Positions 23,567 through 32,588 of a DNA stretch of 64,000 nt are shown here, in pieces. Under the pieces are notes generated by a model, which worked only from the letters and a program-made list of their open reading frames with translations, was not told the origin of the DNA and did not search any database. The translations under genes were made by a program, and so were the position numbers. Source of the stretch: JAAYDI01 sp052034005 (GTDB lineage Bacteria; Planctomycetota; Planctomycetia; Pirellulales; Pirellulaceae). Each line of letters starts with the position of its first letter. The first letter of the stretch is position 1. The stretch is from assembly GCA_052034005.1 (NCBI GenBank), contig JBPOJB010000005.1, positions 19,946-83,945 on the forward strand. The letters are read 5' to 3'.

Positions 23567-23767
23567 GCCCTGCGCGGCGAGCAGGTCGAGATCGACGCCA
23601 AGGGGGCGCTGGTCAGACGATCAGAAGCAGATGCTCTCCACCCCCCCTGCCCCCCCCCGTTGCAAGGGGGGGAGAATTATTTCGCCGTGCCAAATGCAAC
23701 TTCCCCCTTGTAAAGGGGGAATCGAGGGGGGTCTAAGCATGAGCACGATTTGCAACCCGGCGTGGAC
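23567..23767. repeat. Pair of G/C-run palindromic repeats
   Basis: Two diverged copies of the element at 18964-18983 lie here. One is at about 23650-23672 (eight C, GTTGCAA, eight G), the other at 23702-23732 (CCCCCTTGTAAAGGGGG followed by AATCGAGGGGGGT). The short tag AGAAGCAGATGCTCT at about 23622 matches a tag beside the island copy. No gene is visible. Confidence 0.75.
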
Positions 23768-24340
23768 TCAAGTCCCGCCGGCAGCCGCGTGTCGAACCCG
23801 CCTCAGCGCCCACTCATCTTTCACGAGCCGGTAGAACCGATGCGGCAGACCGGCAAACTCAATCTCTTTCTCGTACTGGAACCCGAGTCTCGCCATGACA
23901 CGCTGGGAGGCGACATTTGTCGGCAATGTCCATGAGTCGATCTCGCTCAGCCCAAGCCGCTCGAACCCGAACCGCAGGCTCGCCTCGGCCATTTCTGTGG
24001 CGAAACCCTGGCTCCAGTGGTCCGACATGACGGCATAGGCGAGCCCGGCGACGTCTTTGCCATCGATCTGGTACGTCATCAAGCCACCTCGACCGATGAA
24101 CTGGCCGTCTGCCCTGGCCCGGAATACCCAAAGGCCGAAGCCATGTTGGTCCCAGTGGTCGCTGCAGCGTTGAATGTGCCTCCGGGTCGCCTCCTCCGTC
24201 ATTACGTTGCCGTCTGCCGAAAGTGTCTTCATGACCAGTGGATCGCTGTGGAGGCACTGGATGTCGGGGAAATGCGCCAGCGTAATTCGTTGGGCGTTCA
24301 GTCGAGTCGTCGAAAACTGGTCCATCGATCTTTCAATCAT
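23768..24340 (-). CDS. GNAT acetyltransferase (RimJ/RimL type)
   Basis: A 190-residue acetyltransferase. It starts FSTTRLNAQRITLAHFPDI, the RimJ/RimL opening. The acetyl-CoA loop lies in YAVMSDHWSQGFATEMAEA and the C-terminal strand in TLPTNVASQRVMARLGFQYE, as in the Acetyltransf_3 family. ATG 24340 lies close behind GGGAAG; ATG 24325 is an alternative. The substrate may be a ribosomal-protein N-terminus or a small amine. It lies 57 bases downstream of the vitamin B12 importer on the same strand and could be read through from it, but no functional link is evident. Confidence 0.82.
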   Translation of the reverse strand: MIERSMDQFSTTRLNAQRITLAHFPDIQCLHSDPLVMKTLSADGNVMTEEATRRHIQRCSDHWDQHGFGLWVFRARADGQFIGRGGLMTYQIDGKDVAGLAYAVMSDHWSQGFATEMAEASLRFGFERLGLSEIDSWTLPTNVASQRVMARLGFQYEKEIEFAGLPHRFYRLVKDEWALRRVRHAAAGGT

Positions 24341-24396
24341 TTCTTCCCTGTTGCAAAGAGCAGAGTGTCTGCAACCTGACCCGGTCGCTTCGCTGT

Positions 24397-25221
24397 TCAG
24401 CCATCGTCCACCTGCGGCATCTCCGGAGGGGCTGCCCGCGCGGGCCGGTTGGGCAACGCGAACACCAGGCCGTCCGGCCGTATCGCCGCAACCTGTACGC
24501 CGAACACCTGCTCGACGTGATCCGGACAGAGCGTCACCTCGGGCGTGCCTTCGGCCACCAGCTTGCCTCGGTCCAGGAGCAGGACATGTGTGCCGATCCG
24601 TCGGGCGGCGTTCAGATCGTGCATGGCGGCCACGACCGTCTTGTCCTGCAGCGCAAACTGCCGCAGCAATCCCAGCACTTCCAACTCGTGCAGCACGTCC
24701 AGGCTGGAGGTGGGTTCGTCCAGCAACAGCGTGGGCGCTTCGGTGGCCAGGCAGCGCGCCAGCAACACGCGCTGTTTCTCTCCCCCCGAGAGCTCCGTGA
24801 CCGGCCGATCGGCAAGGTCCTGAACCGCAGTCTGCCGCATCGCCCACGCGATGACCTGCTGGTCGCGATCACCCAGGCACTGGAACCGTCCCAAGTGCGG
24901 ATTGCGCCCCATGGCGACGACCTCCCGCACTGGAAATGAGAACGCCAGGCCGGCATTCTGAGGCAACAAGCAGACTGCGCGGGCGATCTGTCGCCGGGAG
25001 AGTCGGCTGAGCGGTTCGCCGCCGACCTCGATGTGGCCGCCCTGCACGTCGACCTGTCCGGCCAGCGCGCGGAGCAACGTCGACTTGCCGGCTCCGTTGG
25101 GGCCGACCAGCGCGACCAGGCACCCGCGCGGGATGCGGGCGCTGATGCCGCGCAGAACCTCGGCGCCCGCCAGGCGGACGCGCACATCGGTCAATGCCAT
25201 CGCGGGAGTCGCGCCGCTCAC
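24397..25221 (-). CDS. btuD: Cobalamin-type ABC importer, ATPase subunit
   Basis: A 274-residue ATPase of the FecE/BtuD class. Walker A is GPNGAGKST, the Q-loop LLPQNAG, the signature LSGGEKQRV, Walker B LLLDEPTSS, and the switch His is in AAMHDLNAA. GTG 25221 overlaps the permease stop by four bases (GTGA), which suggests coupling; ATG 25200 is the alternative and begins nearer the family consensus. It is the third gene of an operon under a cobalamin riboswitch, so it should power B12 or precursor uptake across the inner membrane. The last 20 residues are a short Pro/Ala-rich tail. Confidence 0.9.
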   Translation of the reverse strand: MSGATPAMALTDVRVRLAGAEVLRGISARIPRGCLVALVGPNGAGKSTLLRALAGQVDVQGGHIEVGGEPLSRLSRRQIARAVCLLPQNAGLAFSFPVREVVAMGRNPHLGRFQCLGDRDQQVIAWAMRQTAVQDLADRPVTELSGGEKQRVLLARCLATEAPTLLLDEPTSSLDVLHELEVLGLLRQFALQDKTVVAAMHDLNAARRIGTHVLLLDRGKLVAEGTPEVTLCPDHVEQVFGVQVAAIRPDGLVFALPNRPARAAPPEMPQVDDG

Positions 25222-26285
25222 AGGTGCAGAGCCTTGTTTCGATGCTGGATCAACAAGAACAGGAAGAACGGCGCTCCAAGCGCGCCGGTCACGATCCCCA
25301 GACGGAGTTCGGCAGGCGCCACGCTCCGCACCACCGTGTCCGTCACGACGAGAAACAGCGCGCCGCCCAGCAGGCTGGCGGGGACCAGAACTCGATGGTC
25401 CGGCCCCACGAGCATCCGCAGGAAATGCGGGACCAGCAACCCCACGAACCCGATCAGCCCGCTGACGGCAACCGCGGCCCCCGTGGCGAGCGACGTCAGC
25501 AGCAGCAGGCTGAGCTTCAATCGCGACGTGTCCACACCCAGGGTCCGCGCCTGCTCCTCGCCCAGGAGCATGATATTCAGCTCCCGGAGAAAGAAGATGC
25601 TGCCCGCGACCGCGATCCCCGTCGGTGCCGCGACAATCGCCAGATGCTCCCAGCGCCGCGCGTCCAGGCCGCCGAGGCTCCAGAACAGGATCTCCGTCGC
25701 GGCCCGCCACTGGTCCCGGGCGCTGAGGACCAGAAGGAACGACGTGGCCGAGCCTGCCAGGGCCGACATCGCGATCCCCGCCAGCAACAGGGTGGCCAGC
25801 GGCGTGTCGCCTTGATAGGAGGCCAGCGCATAGACGACGAGCATCGTGGCCAACGCGCCGGCAAACGCGCAGGCCGGGAGCGTCCAGACCGAATAGGCGG
25901 CCCAGCCCGACGCGAGACACAAGACCGCCCCGAACGCACCGCCCGAACTGACCCCCAGAATCCCCGGGCTGGCCAGCGGGTTGCGGAACAGCCCCTGCAT
26001 CACCGCGCCCGCGAACGCCAGCCCGGCGCCCACCACGGCACCGACCAACACGCGCGGCGCCCGCACATGCCAGACAATGGCTTCCTCCTGGGGCGACCAC
26101 GCCGGCTCCGGCAAAGAACCCCGCGCCAGCCCGGTCGCGGCCACGCCGTGATGCCACAGGATCTGAAAGGTCCTCACCGGATGGATCGGGTGCGAACCGA
26201 CCGAGATGGCCATCAGGACGACGAGCGCGCAGAGCGGCACGGCCACGGCACCTGCCCTCACCATTCCACGCCGGCTATTGCCCAT
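25218..26285 (-). CDS. btuC: Cobalamin-type ABC importer, permease subunit
   Basis: A 355-residue permease of the FecCD/BtuC family. About ten hydrophobic segments can be counted. Conserved family stretches are RAPRVLVGAVVGAGLAFAG, MQGLFRNPLASPGILGVSSG and LIGFVGLLVPHFLR, where the last contains the coupling region for the ATPase. ATG 26285 is preferred over the start 30 codons upstream: it overlaps the binding-protein stop by 11 bases and removes an Arg/Cys-rich leader. It forms the homodimeric channel with the ATPase at 24397. Confidence 0.92.
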   Translation of the reverse strand: MGNSRRGMVRAGAVAVPLCALVVLMAISVGSHPIHPVRTFQILWHHGVAATGLARGSLPEPAWSPQEEAIVWHVRAPRVLVGAVVGAGLAFAGAVMQGLFRNPLASPGILGVSSGGAFGAVLCLASGWAAYSVWTLPACAFAGALATMLVVYALASYQGDTPLATLLLAGIAMSALAGSATSFLLVLSARDQWRAATEILFWSLGGLDARRWEHLAIVAAPTGIAVAGSIFFLRELNIMLLGEEQARTLGVDTSRLKLSLLLLTSLATGAAVAVSGLIGFVGLLVPHFLRMLVGPDHRVLVPASLLGGALFLVVTDTVVRSVAPAELRLGIVTGALGAPFFLFLLIQHRNKALHL

Positions 26286-27297
26286 CGGAGAATCTGTCCG
26301 GATACGCCTGCCGTGCCAAGTCGACGACCGCATCGGCAATGTGGTGCGACACGCTCGACAACAAACGGTCTTCAATCACCAGTAACCGCCGCTCTCGGAT
26401 CGCCTTCAGAGGGCTCAGCGCAGGGTTCTCCAGCAGCCACGCCAGCTCGGACTCCCCGTCGTGAGCCGATGCCGGGACCACCAGCAGGTCCGGGTCCAGC
26501 CCCAGCACCCGTTCCTCCGACACCTGGAGAAAACCCCTCAAACCATGCTCGGCCGCCGCGTTGCGCAGACCGGCCGCTTCCAACACGGAGGTCTGCACCG
26601 TTCCCACGCCTGCCACCCACCCGCTGCGGCCGTAAACCAGTGCGCTCGGCCACTGCGCGCGAGCAGGCAGCCGGGCCGTGACCGAAGCCAGCTTGTCGTC
26701 CAGCGCGCGGATCAACCGTTCCGCCTCATCGTCGGCGCCCACGGCCCAACCCACCGTCCGCACGTTGTCTCGGATATCCGCCAGGCTATCCAAGCAGCGC
26801 AGAACATAGACGGGAACGCCCGAATCGGCCAGCAGCGAACGCGTGTCCGCGCGATTGTAGCTGGCCAGAAAACACAGGTCCGGTTCCAGCGCGATGATCG
26901 ATTCGACGTCGGCGCCCACGAAATGCTTCACGCAACCGACCTGATCCGCGATCAGGCTCCTGTCCGTGGTGGCCAGCTCGGAGAACGCCGCGATACGGCG
27001 CGGCTCAACCAGGTCCCACAAGATCTCGTCGGTCGCCAAGGTCACCGAGACAATGCGTTGCGGTGGTCCGGCGAGGACGAGCTGCCGGGCCTGCTTCCCG
27101 TCCGGAAACCGCTCCACCAGCGTGCGCGGCCAACTCCGATCGCCTGCCACCTGCTGGGCGGGCAGGTGCGCTGGAAGCGGAAGATGCCAGGCCCAGATTC
27201 CCATCGCGGCCAGACCGACCACGATGCACGCCCACACGAACCACGCCGGACCTCGCCTGATCGACGGTCCCTCCGTCAACGGGCCGCCGCGGGGCAT
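26275..27297 (-). CDS. btuF: Membrane-anchored cobalamin-binding protein
   Basis: A 340-residue type III periplasmic binding protein (BtuF/FhuD fold). ATG 27297 is chosen because GAGGAGAC lies about 8 bases upstream; the longer frame would begin inside the riboswitch. A hydrophobic segment (WFVWACIVVGLAAMGIWAW) near residues 17-37 acts as signal or anchor. The mature part shows RIVSVTLATDEILWDL, then EPDLCFLASYN at the domain edge and DPDLLVVPAS in the second lobe. It is the first gene of the operon. No TonB-dependent receptor is present in the window, so the outer-membrane route must be encoded elsewhere. Confidence 0.88.
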   Translation of the reverse strand: MPRGGPLTEGPSIRRGPAWFVWACIVVGLAAMGIWAWHLPLPAHLPAQQVAGDRSWPRTLVERFPDGKQARQLVLAGPPQRIVSVTLATDEILWDLVEPRRIAAFSELATTDRSLIADQVGCVKHFVGADVESIIALEPDLCFLASYNRADTRSLLADSGVPVYVLRCLDSLADIRDNVRTVGWAVGADDEAERLIRALDDKLASVTARLPARAQWPSALVYGRSGWVAGVGTVQTSVLEAAGLRNAAAEHGLRGFLQVSEERVLGLDPDLLVVPASAHDGESELAWLLENPALSPLKAIRERRLLVIEDRLLSSVSHHIADAVVDLARQAYPDRFSDGQ

Positions 27298-27369
27298 CTC
27301 ACCGTCTCCTCGAGCTGAGAGGCACTTCATCTTGCGCGGCTCGTCCCCCGCGAGACATTCGCAATTCAG

Positions 27370-27560
27370 CGCTGGTAGGTCTTCTGACTGCCGAGCCGCC
27401 AGCATCCCGGCCTTCTCGTCGCGCACGGCGACAATGGCGAGAGAGTCGGAGGCGGCGTTCGCACTCGGTTACAGCGGCGGGGACCGTCCCGGATTCGCAC
27501 CGGGTTCCCTGTTCGTCGGCTCAGGACACATTTGAAACCGACCACCAACGCACAACGCGC
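27370..27560 (-). promoter_or_regulatory. Cobalamin riboswitch
   Basis: On the minus strand the leader carries the conserved core of the adenosylcobalamin aptamer: GGGAACCCGGTGCGAATC then CGGGAC, CCCCGCCGCTGTAA, and the B12 box AGTCAGAAGACCTACC near 27372-27388. It ends about 70 bases before ATG 27297, whose ribosome site lies within range of the expression platform. It should shut down the btuFCD-type operon when cobalamin is plentiful. Confidence 0.93.
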
Positions 27561-27563
27561 CCG

Positions 27564-27592
27564 AATATAGGCGTGCTCCCCGCGCGTGTCAA
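27564..27592 (-). promoter_or_regulatory. Strong sigma70-like promoter of the riboswitch operon
   Basis: TTGACA (27592-27587) and TATATT (27569-27564) are exactly 17 bases apart on the minus strand. The -35 is a perfect match and the -10 is 5 of 6. Transcription would start near 27556, just before the riboswitch. Confidence 0.8.
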
Positions 27593-28018
27593 CCAATCGA
27601 CCAGCGCGCCCGGACGGCATACGCCAGTGGAACGCGTGACCGGCCTGTCAGTTACGTTGTTTCCCGAGCGTCACACTGCGCCGCCTCCTCTTGCCGCCCG
27701 GACTTAAGTGTCCATCGTCCCGGACCGGGCGTGATGGACGCCTCCCCAGGCCCCGATAGAGGGATGGCTGCCCGAAAAAGATGACCCTTGCCACGACCTT
27801 GCGCGTTGAAAGGCGGGGGCCTGTAGCGTACGCTCATTAGTGAGACCCGCCTGGAATCCAACCTACAAAACAGGCCTCGGTTTTGCCGCCAGTCGTCGGA
27901 GTCGCACTCCTTTTTGGTGCGCCTTTGCACGGGCCGGCGTGACGGTAACTGCCGGGACCTCTACATAATGCGGATGCTTATAGAATCTCACCATGGTTCA
28001 TCCGCAAGGCGATGTGCG
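27593..28018. other. Intergenic region with a compact inverted repeat
   Basis: A 426-base divergent gap. At about 27710-27739 the sequence GTCCATC...GATGGAC encloses CCCGG-A-CCGGG, a nearly complete inverted repeat that could be a binding site or cruciform; no U-run follows. The promoter of the plus-strand DUF1549 gene must be here, but I find no convincing pair of boxes. No gene is seen. Confidence 0.45.
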
Positions 28019-31000
28019 ATGAGAATCAAGACGAGCTTGGCATTGGTGTCTGTTCTCGCGTTATGCACGTATGTCTCGGTGCGCGCCCAGGAGTCGTCCG
28101 CGCCGGCCGGGTCTGACGCGGAGTCTGCGGCGCGGGCCGCGTACGAAGCGGCCCGGAACGACGCGGCGGCGGCGGACGCGGCGCTCGTCCCGTTGAAGGC
28201 CGCCATGCAGGCGGCGGACGCGGCGTTCGCCGAAGCGAGCCAGACGGCCCAGGCGAAGCGGCAGCAAGCCACCGACGCCAAGAACCTGGCGGGCGAACCG
28301 GGTGTCAAGGAGTTGGAACAGGCCGAGGCCAACGTCCCGGCGGCCATCGAGGCGGTGACGGCGGCGGCCGAGGCGAAGCCCGCGCTGGAACAGGCGCTGG
28401 CCGACGCGAAGGCGGCCGCGCAGCCGTTGCAGGAAGCCTACAACGCGGCGGAGAAGGCGGCCAAGGAAGCGGAGGCGGCGGCCAAAGCGGCCGTCGATGC
28501 GGCCAACAGGATCGACGACGAGGCCAAGAAAGCCACGGCCCAGGCGACCGCCAAGCGCCGAGCGGCCGACACCGCCAAGTCCGTCCTGGCGCGGGCCCAA
28601 CAGAGCGAACGGCAAGCGGCCGGACAAATCGACGCCGCCACGGCGAAGCTGGCCGAGCTCGAGGCGCAGAAGAAGGCGGCCGACGACGCGCTGGCAAACG
28701 CGACGGATCCGGCGGCCCAACAGAGTGCTCAGAAGCTCTCGGACGCGGCGGCTCAGAAGCTGGCCCGTACGACGGCCCAGTTGAAGATGGCTGAAGCCGC
28801 GCTGGCGAACGCCAAGAACCAGATCGCCACCGGCACCACAACCGCCGAGGCGGCCGAAGAAGCCGCCCAGGCCGCGGCCGCGGCTGCGGAGGAGATGAAC
28901 CAGGTGGTCGCACAAGCGGCCGCCAAGCGCCAAGCCGTGGCGGACACCGCGGCCGCCTTGGCCCAGGCGCAGCAGGACCAGCAGGAGGCGCAAGTGGAGG
29001 CCGCGGCCGCCGCGCACCAGGCGGCGTTGGACGCGGCCAAGGAAATCCTCGAACTCGATGCCGCCAGCAAACAGGCAACCGACGACGCGACCGCCAAACG
29101 CGCCGCCGCCGAGGCGGCCAAGGCGGAACTCGCACCCGCCCAGCAGGCGCTCGAACAGGCCGCGGTCCAGGCCAACGCCAACGCGCAAGAGCTGGCCAGG
29201 GCCGAAGCGCGGCGGGAAGCCGCCGAGCAGGGGCTGGCGAACCTGAAGGACCGGATCGCAGCGGCCAAGGAATCCCACGTCGCCGACGAGCAGGCGGCCG
29301 TGGAGGCTGAGGCCGCGGCCGTTCCGTTGAAAGCGGAAGCGGAACGCACACGCGCCGAATACATGGCCGCGATGGATGTCGCCGACCAGAAACACGCGGC
29401 CGTCGAACAGGCCAAGGCGGCACTCTACCGACTGGTCGCCGCCCGGCAGGTCGCCAACCTGATGGAGAGCCCCGAACCGCCCCAGCCGGCCAACCAGATC
29501 GATGAGATCGTGTTCGCCAAGCTCCACGCGCTGGGAATCCAGCCGGCCCTCTGCTCCGACGCAGTGTTCGTCCGCCGCGCGTATCTGGATGTGACCGGCA
29601 GACTGCCGACCGCCGAAGACGCCAAGGCCTTCATCCAGGATGCCGACACCGGCAAACGCGTCGCCCTGATCGATCGCCTGCTCGATCGGTCCGAACATGT
29701 CGATTACTGGGCGATGAAATGGTGTGATGTCCTGCGAGTCAAGGCGGAGTTTCCCGTCAAGGTCTGGCCGAACGCGGCGCAGGCCTATCACCGGTGGGTG
29801 TGGGAGTCCATCGCGCAGAACAAGCCGTACGACCAGTTCGTCCGCGAGCTGCTTACATCCAGCGGCAGCAATTTTCGCGTCGGGTCCGTCAATTTCTATC
29901 GCGCCATCCAGGACAAGACTCCGGAAGGCATCGCCGCGGTCGCGGGATTGGCGTTCATGGGCACGCGGATCCATCTCTGGCCGGAAGACCGTCGTGCCGG
30001 CCTGGCCGTGTTCTTCTCGCAGGTCGGCTACAAGCCGACCAGCGAATGGAAAGAGGAGATCGTGTTCTGGGACCCGTTGCACTCGGCCAAGGTGCCCGGC
30101 AGCACCGCGCCGGGCGTGGACGACGTGGCCAAGGCAGTGACGCAGACCAATCTGATTCCTCAAGCGCTGGCCGAGCCGTTGAGCGAAAACGGACCGCTCT
30201 CGACCGTCTTCCCGGACGGCAGCGCGGTGACGATCCCGCCCGACCGCGACCCGCGGGAGGTGTTTGCCGATTGGCTGATTCGCCCCGACAACCCCTGGTT
30301 CGCGCGAGCGATTGCCAACCGAACCTGGGCCTGGGCGATGGGACGCGGGATCATCCACGAGCCGGATGATATTCGGGACGACAATCCGCCCAGCAATCCG
30401 GAGCTGCTGGCCTGCCTGGAACACGAACTGGTTTCCAGCGGCTACGACCTGAAGCAGCTCAAACGACTGATCTTCACCTCGACCACGTACCAGTTCTCTT
30501 CGATCCCGAAGTCCCAGGCGCCCGAGGCGCGCGCCAACTTCGCCAACTATCTCTTGCGGCGCGTGGAGGGCGAGGTGTTGAACGACGCCCTGAACGAGAT
30601 CACGGGCAGTACGGACCTGTACACCAGTGCGGTTCCGGAACCGTTCACTTATATCCCCAAGGAGATGGCGGCCGTGGAAGTGGCCGATGGCAGCATCACC
30701 AGTCCCTTCCTGACGCTGTTCGGCCGTTCCGCGCGGGCCACCGGGATGGAGAGCGAGCGCGTCAACGAACTGGCGTCATCCCAGTGGCTGTTCATGCTCA
30801 ACTCGGCACAGATCCAGAACAAGCTGCAGAGCGGCCCGAAGCTCGCGGCGCTGGTTGCCGCCGGCGGCACCCCGCAGGAGATCGCCGAGCGGCTGTACCT
30901 GACCATCCTCTCGCGACTCCCCACCGAAGCCGACATCACGGCCACGGAGGAGTATGCGCAGACCGGCGTGACGCAGGGCCCGAACGTCTGGCTCGATCTG

Positions 31001-31045
31001 GCCTGGGCGCTGATCAATAGCCCTGAATTCCTGATGCGGCATTGA
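28019..31045 (+). CDS. DUF1549/DUF1553 protein with a long Ala-rich coiled-coil N-terminus
   Basis: A 1008-residue exported protein. ATG 28019 opens a signal peptide (LALVSVLALCTYVSVRA). Residues about 31-477 are an Ala/Glu/Lys/Gln heptad region of a continuous coiled coil, with repeats such as AEAAAKAAVDAAN. Residues about 490-700 are DUF1549 (VFVRRAYLDVTGRLPTAEDAKAF) and about 740-1005 DUF1553 (NRTWAWAMGRGIIHEPDD, then TSTTYQFSS). Proteins with this pair usually carry a PSCyt1 cytochrome domain at the N-terminus. Here no CxxCH haem motif exists and the coiled coil takes its place. The DUF1501 gene follows 105 bases later, the standard planctomycete pairing. The role is unknown. Confidence 0.9.
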   Translation: MRIKTSLALVSVLALCTYVSVRAQESSAPAGSDAESAARAAYEAARNDAAAADAALVPLKAAMQAADAAFAEASQTAQAKRQQATDAKNLAGEPGVKELEQAEANVPAAIEAVTAAAEAKPALEQALADAKAAAQPLQEAYNAAEKAAKEAEAAAKAAVDAANRIDDEAKKATAQATAKRRAADTAKSVLARAQQSERQAAGQIDAATAKLAELEAQKKAADDALANATDPAAQQSAQKLSDAAAQKLARTTAQLKMAEAALANAKNQIATGTTTAEAAEEAAQAAAAAAEEMNQVVAQAAAKRQAVADTAAALAQAQQDQQEAQVEAAAAAHQAALDAAKEILELDAASKQATDDATAKRAAAEAAKAELAPAQQALEQAAVQANANAQELARAEARREAAEQGLANLKDRIAAAKESHVADEQAAVEAEAAAVPLKAEAERTRAEYMAAMDVADQKHAAVEQAKAALYRLVAARQVANLMESPEPPQPANQIDEIVFAKLHALGIQPALCSDAVFVRRAYLDVTGRLPTAEDAKAFIQDADTGKRVALIDRLLDRSEHVDYWAMKWCDVLRVKAEFPVKVWPNAAQAYHRWVWESIAQNKPYDQFVRELLTSSGSNFRVGSVNFYRAIQDKTPEGIAAVAGLAFMGTRIHLWPEDRRAGLAVFFSQVGYKPTSEWKEEIVFWDPLHSAKVPGSTAPGVDDVAKAVTQTNLIPQALAEPLSENGPLSTVFPDGSAVTIPPDRDPREVFADWLIRPDNPWFARAIANRTWAWAMGRGIIHEPDDIRDDNPPSNPELLACLEHELVSSGYDLKQLKRLIFTSTTYQFSSIPKSQAPEARANFANYLLRRVEGEVLNDALNEITGSTDLYTSAVPEPFTYIPKEMAAVEVADGSITSPFLTLFGRSARATGMESERVNELASSQWLFMLNSAQIQNKLQSGPKLAALVAAGGTPQEIAERLYLTILSRLPTEADITATEEYAQTGVTQGPNVWLDLAWALINSPEFLMRH

Positions 31046-31150
31046 CCGCGATCGCAGTACTGAAATACCCAACACAATAGTCGGTAGACGGTAAACGCAC
31101 GCAGGTGCGAGCAGGGGGAGAGCGGGAATCACGCGGAGGACGAAAGAAAC

Positions 31151-32569
31151 ATGAGTAGTAGTCGACACCATCCAGACAGCCGGGCCCAGATGTCGCGGCG
31201 CGAGGCGCTGCGGCGTGGCGCGGTGGGCGCGGCCGGCTTGATCGCGGCCGGCAGCGTCATCAGTTCGCGCACCGTGACGGCCCGGGCCGAGACGACGCCC
31301 GAACAGAACGCAGCCGCGGAAAAAGCCGCCCGTGACGAGGCGGCCATAGCCAAGGCCAAGAAAGGCCAGACGAAGTCCGTCATCCAGATCTTCTTGTGGG
31401 GCGGCATGTCGCATAACGACACCTGGGATCCCAAGCCGGGCACCGGCTACGACTATCTGGCCGACTTCGACAAGGTCATCCCCACCAACGTGGACGGGAT
31501 CCAGCTGGGCGCGCTGTTCCCCAAGCTGGCAACCCAGGCCGACAAGTACTCCTTGATCCGCAGCATGACGCACGGGAACGACGGCCACGAGACGGCGGCC
31601 TACCTGATGCAGACGGGGCACGTGCCCGGCGGACGGTTGGCGTACCCCAGCGTGGGCGCCATCTTCGCGTTCTTCAAGAGGGAACAGTACAGCGGGCTGC
31701 TCCCGCCCTACATCGTGATGCTCCAGGCCGCCGGACGATTCTCCGAGGAAGGGTTCCTGGGCCCCGCGTACAAACCGTTCGCCACGGGCGGCGATCCGAA
31801 CGCCCCGCGGTTCGAAGTCGAGGGGATTGTGAACCAGGGGATCGACGACGAGCGGCAACGAGGTCGTCGCGACCTGCTCGATCACATCAACCTCATGGGC
31901 TACGGCCTGGCGGACGTGCCCGAGATGACGGAAGCCGAGACCGCCAAGCAGAAAGCTTACGGGCTGATCCTGGGCCGGGGGCGAGAGGTCTTCAACCTCG
32001 ACAACGAGCCGACCGAGCTTCGAGACCGGTACGGCCGCAACACGTTCGGACAGGAATGCCTGGCTGCGCGGCGGATGGTCGAGGCGGGCGTGCCCTACGT
32101 CACCATCAGCTTTCCCGGCGGCTGGGACACCCATGCCAACCATTTCCCGACCATGCGGCAACAGTGCCCCATGCTGGACCAGGGCCTGGCGACCTTGTTG
32201 GCCGACCTGAGCGATCGCGGCTTGCTGGATAGCACGCTCGTCTGGTGCACCGGCGAGTTCGGACGGACGCCGAAGATATCGTGGGAGCCGCCCTGGAACG
32301 GAGGGCGACATCACCATGGCGCCGTGTTCACCGTGCTGGTCGCCGGCGGTGGGTTCAAAGGCGGGGGCGTCGTGGGCTCGTCCGACGAGAAAGGTGAGAA
32401 GGTCGCAACCCGGCCCGTCTACCCGGCCGACCTGCTGGGCAGCATGTATCTGCTGGCGGGCATCGATGCCGCCGCCAAGCTGCCGCACCCCTGGGGACTG
32501 GATGCCCATGTGCTGGACACGGAAAACGAAGGCATGCAGTCGGCCGGAATGCTGGAAGAGATCATGTAG
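31151..32569 (+). CDS. Tat-exported DUF1501 protein
   Basis: A 472-residue protein of the DUF1501 family, related in fold to sulfatases and alkaline phosphatases. The N-terminus holds a twin-arginine motif (SRREALRRGAVGAAGLIAAG), so it is exported folded. Family landmarks are LWGGMSHNDTWDPKPG, RSMTHGNDGHETAAYLMQTGH and LVWCTGEFGRTPKI near the C-terminus. It is encoded directly after the DUF1549/DUF1553 gene, a pair found throughout planctomycetes. No enzymatic activity is established. The sequence is intact and of normal length. Confidence 0.92.
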   Translation: MSSSRHHPDSRAQMSRREALRRGAVGAAGLIAAGSVISSRTVTARAETTPEQNAAAEKAARDEAAIAKAKKGQTKSVIQIFLWGGMSHNDTWDPKPGTGYDYLADFDKVIPTNVDGIQLGALFPKLATQADKYSLIRSMTHGNDGHETAAYLMQTGHVPGGRLAYPSVGAIFAFFKREQYSGLLPPYIVMLQAAGRFSEEGFLGPAYKPFATGGDPNAPRFEVEGIVNQGIDDERQRGRRDLLDHINLMGYGLADVPEMTEAETAKQKAYGLILGRGREVFNLDNEPTELRDRYGRNTFGQECLAARRMVEAGVPYVTISFPGGWDTHANHFPTMRQQCPMLDQGLATLLADLSDRGLLDSTLVWCTGEFGRTPKISWEPPWNGGRHHHGAVFTVLVAGGGFKGGGVVGSSDEKGEKVATRPVYPADLLGSMYLLAGIDAAAKLPHPWGLDAHVLDTENEGMQSAGMLEEIM

Positions 32570-32588
32570 CGATCAATGGAGAACCTCC

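Noticed and set aside
25222..26157. Extension of the ATPase frame far upstream
   Set aside because: It overlaps the whole permease gene and lacks ATPase motifs. The family sequence begins near 25200.
27298..27426. N-terminal extension of the cobalamin-binding protein to 27426
   Set aside because: This stretch encodes the conserved B12 box of the riboswitch, and a good ribosome site precedes ATG 27297.
27652..27930. 92-codon minus-strand frame in the gap before the DUF1549 gene
   Set aside because: No ribosome site, no recognisable fold and mixed composition. Treated as non-coding.
28061..30424. A long Gly/Arg/Leu-rich frame antisense to the Ala-rich coiled coil
   Set aside because: Reverse complement of repetitive Ala/Glu codons gives such sequence by chance; signal peptide and DUF domains support the plus strand.
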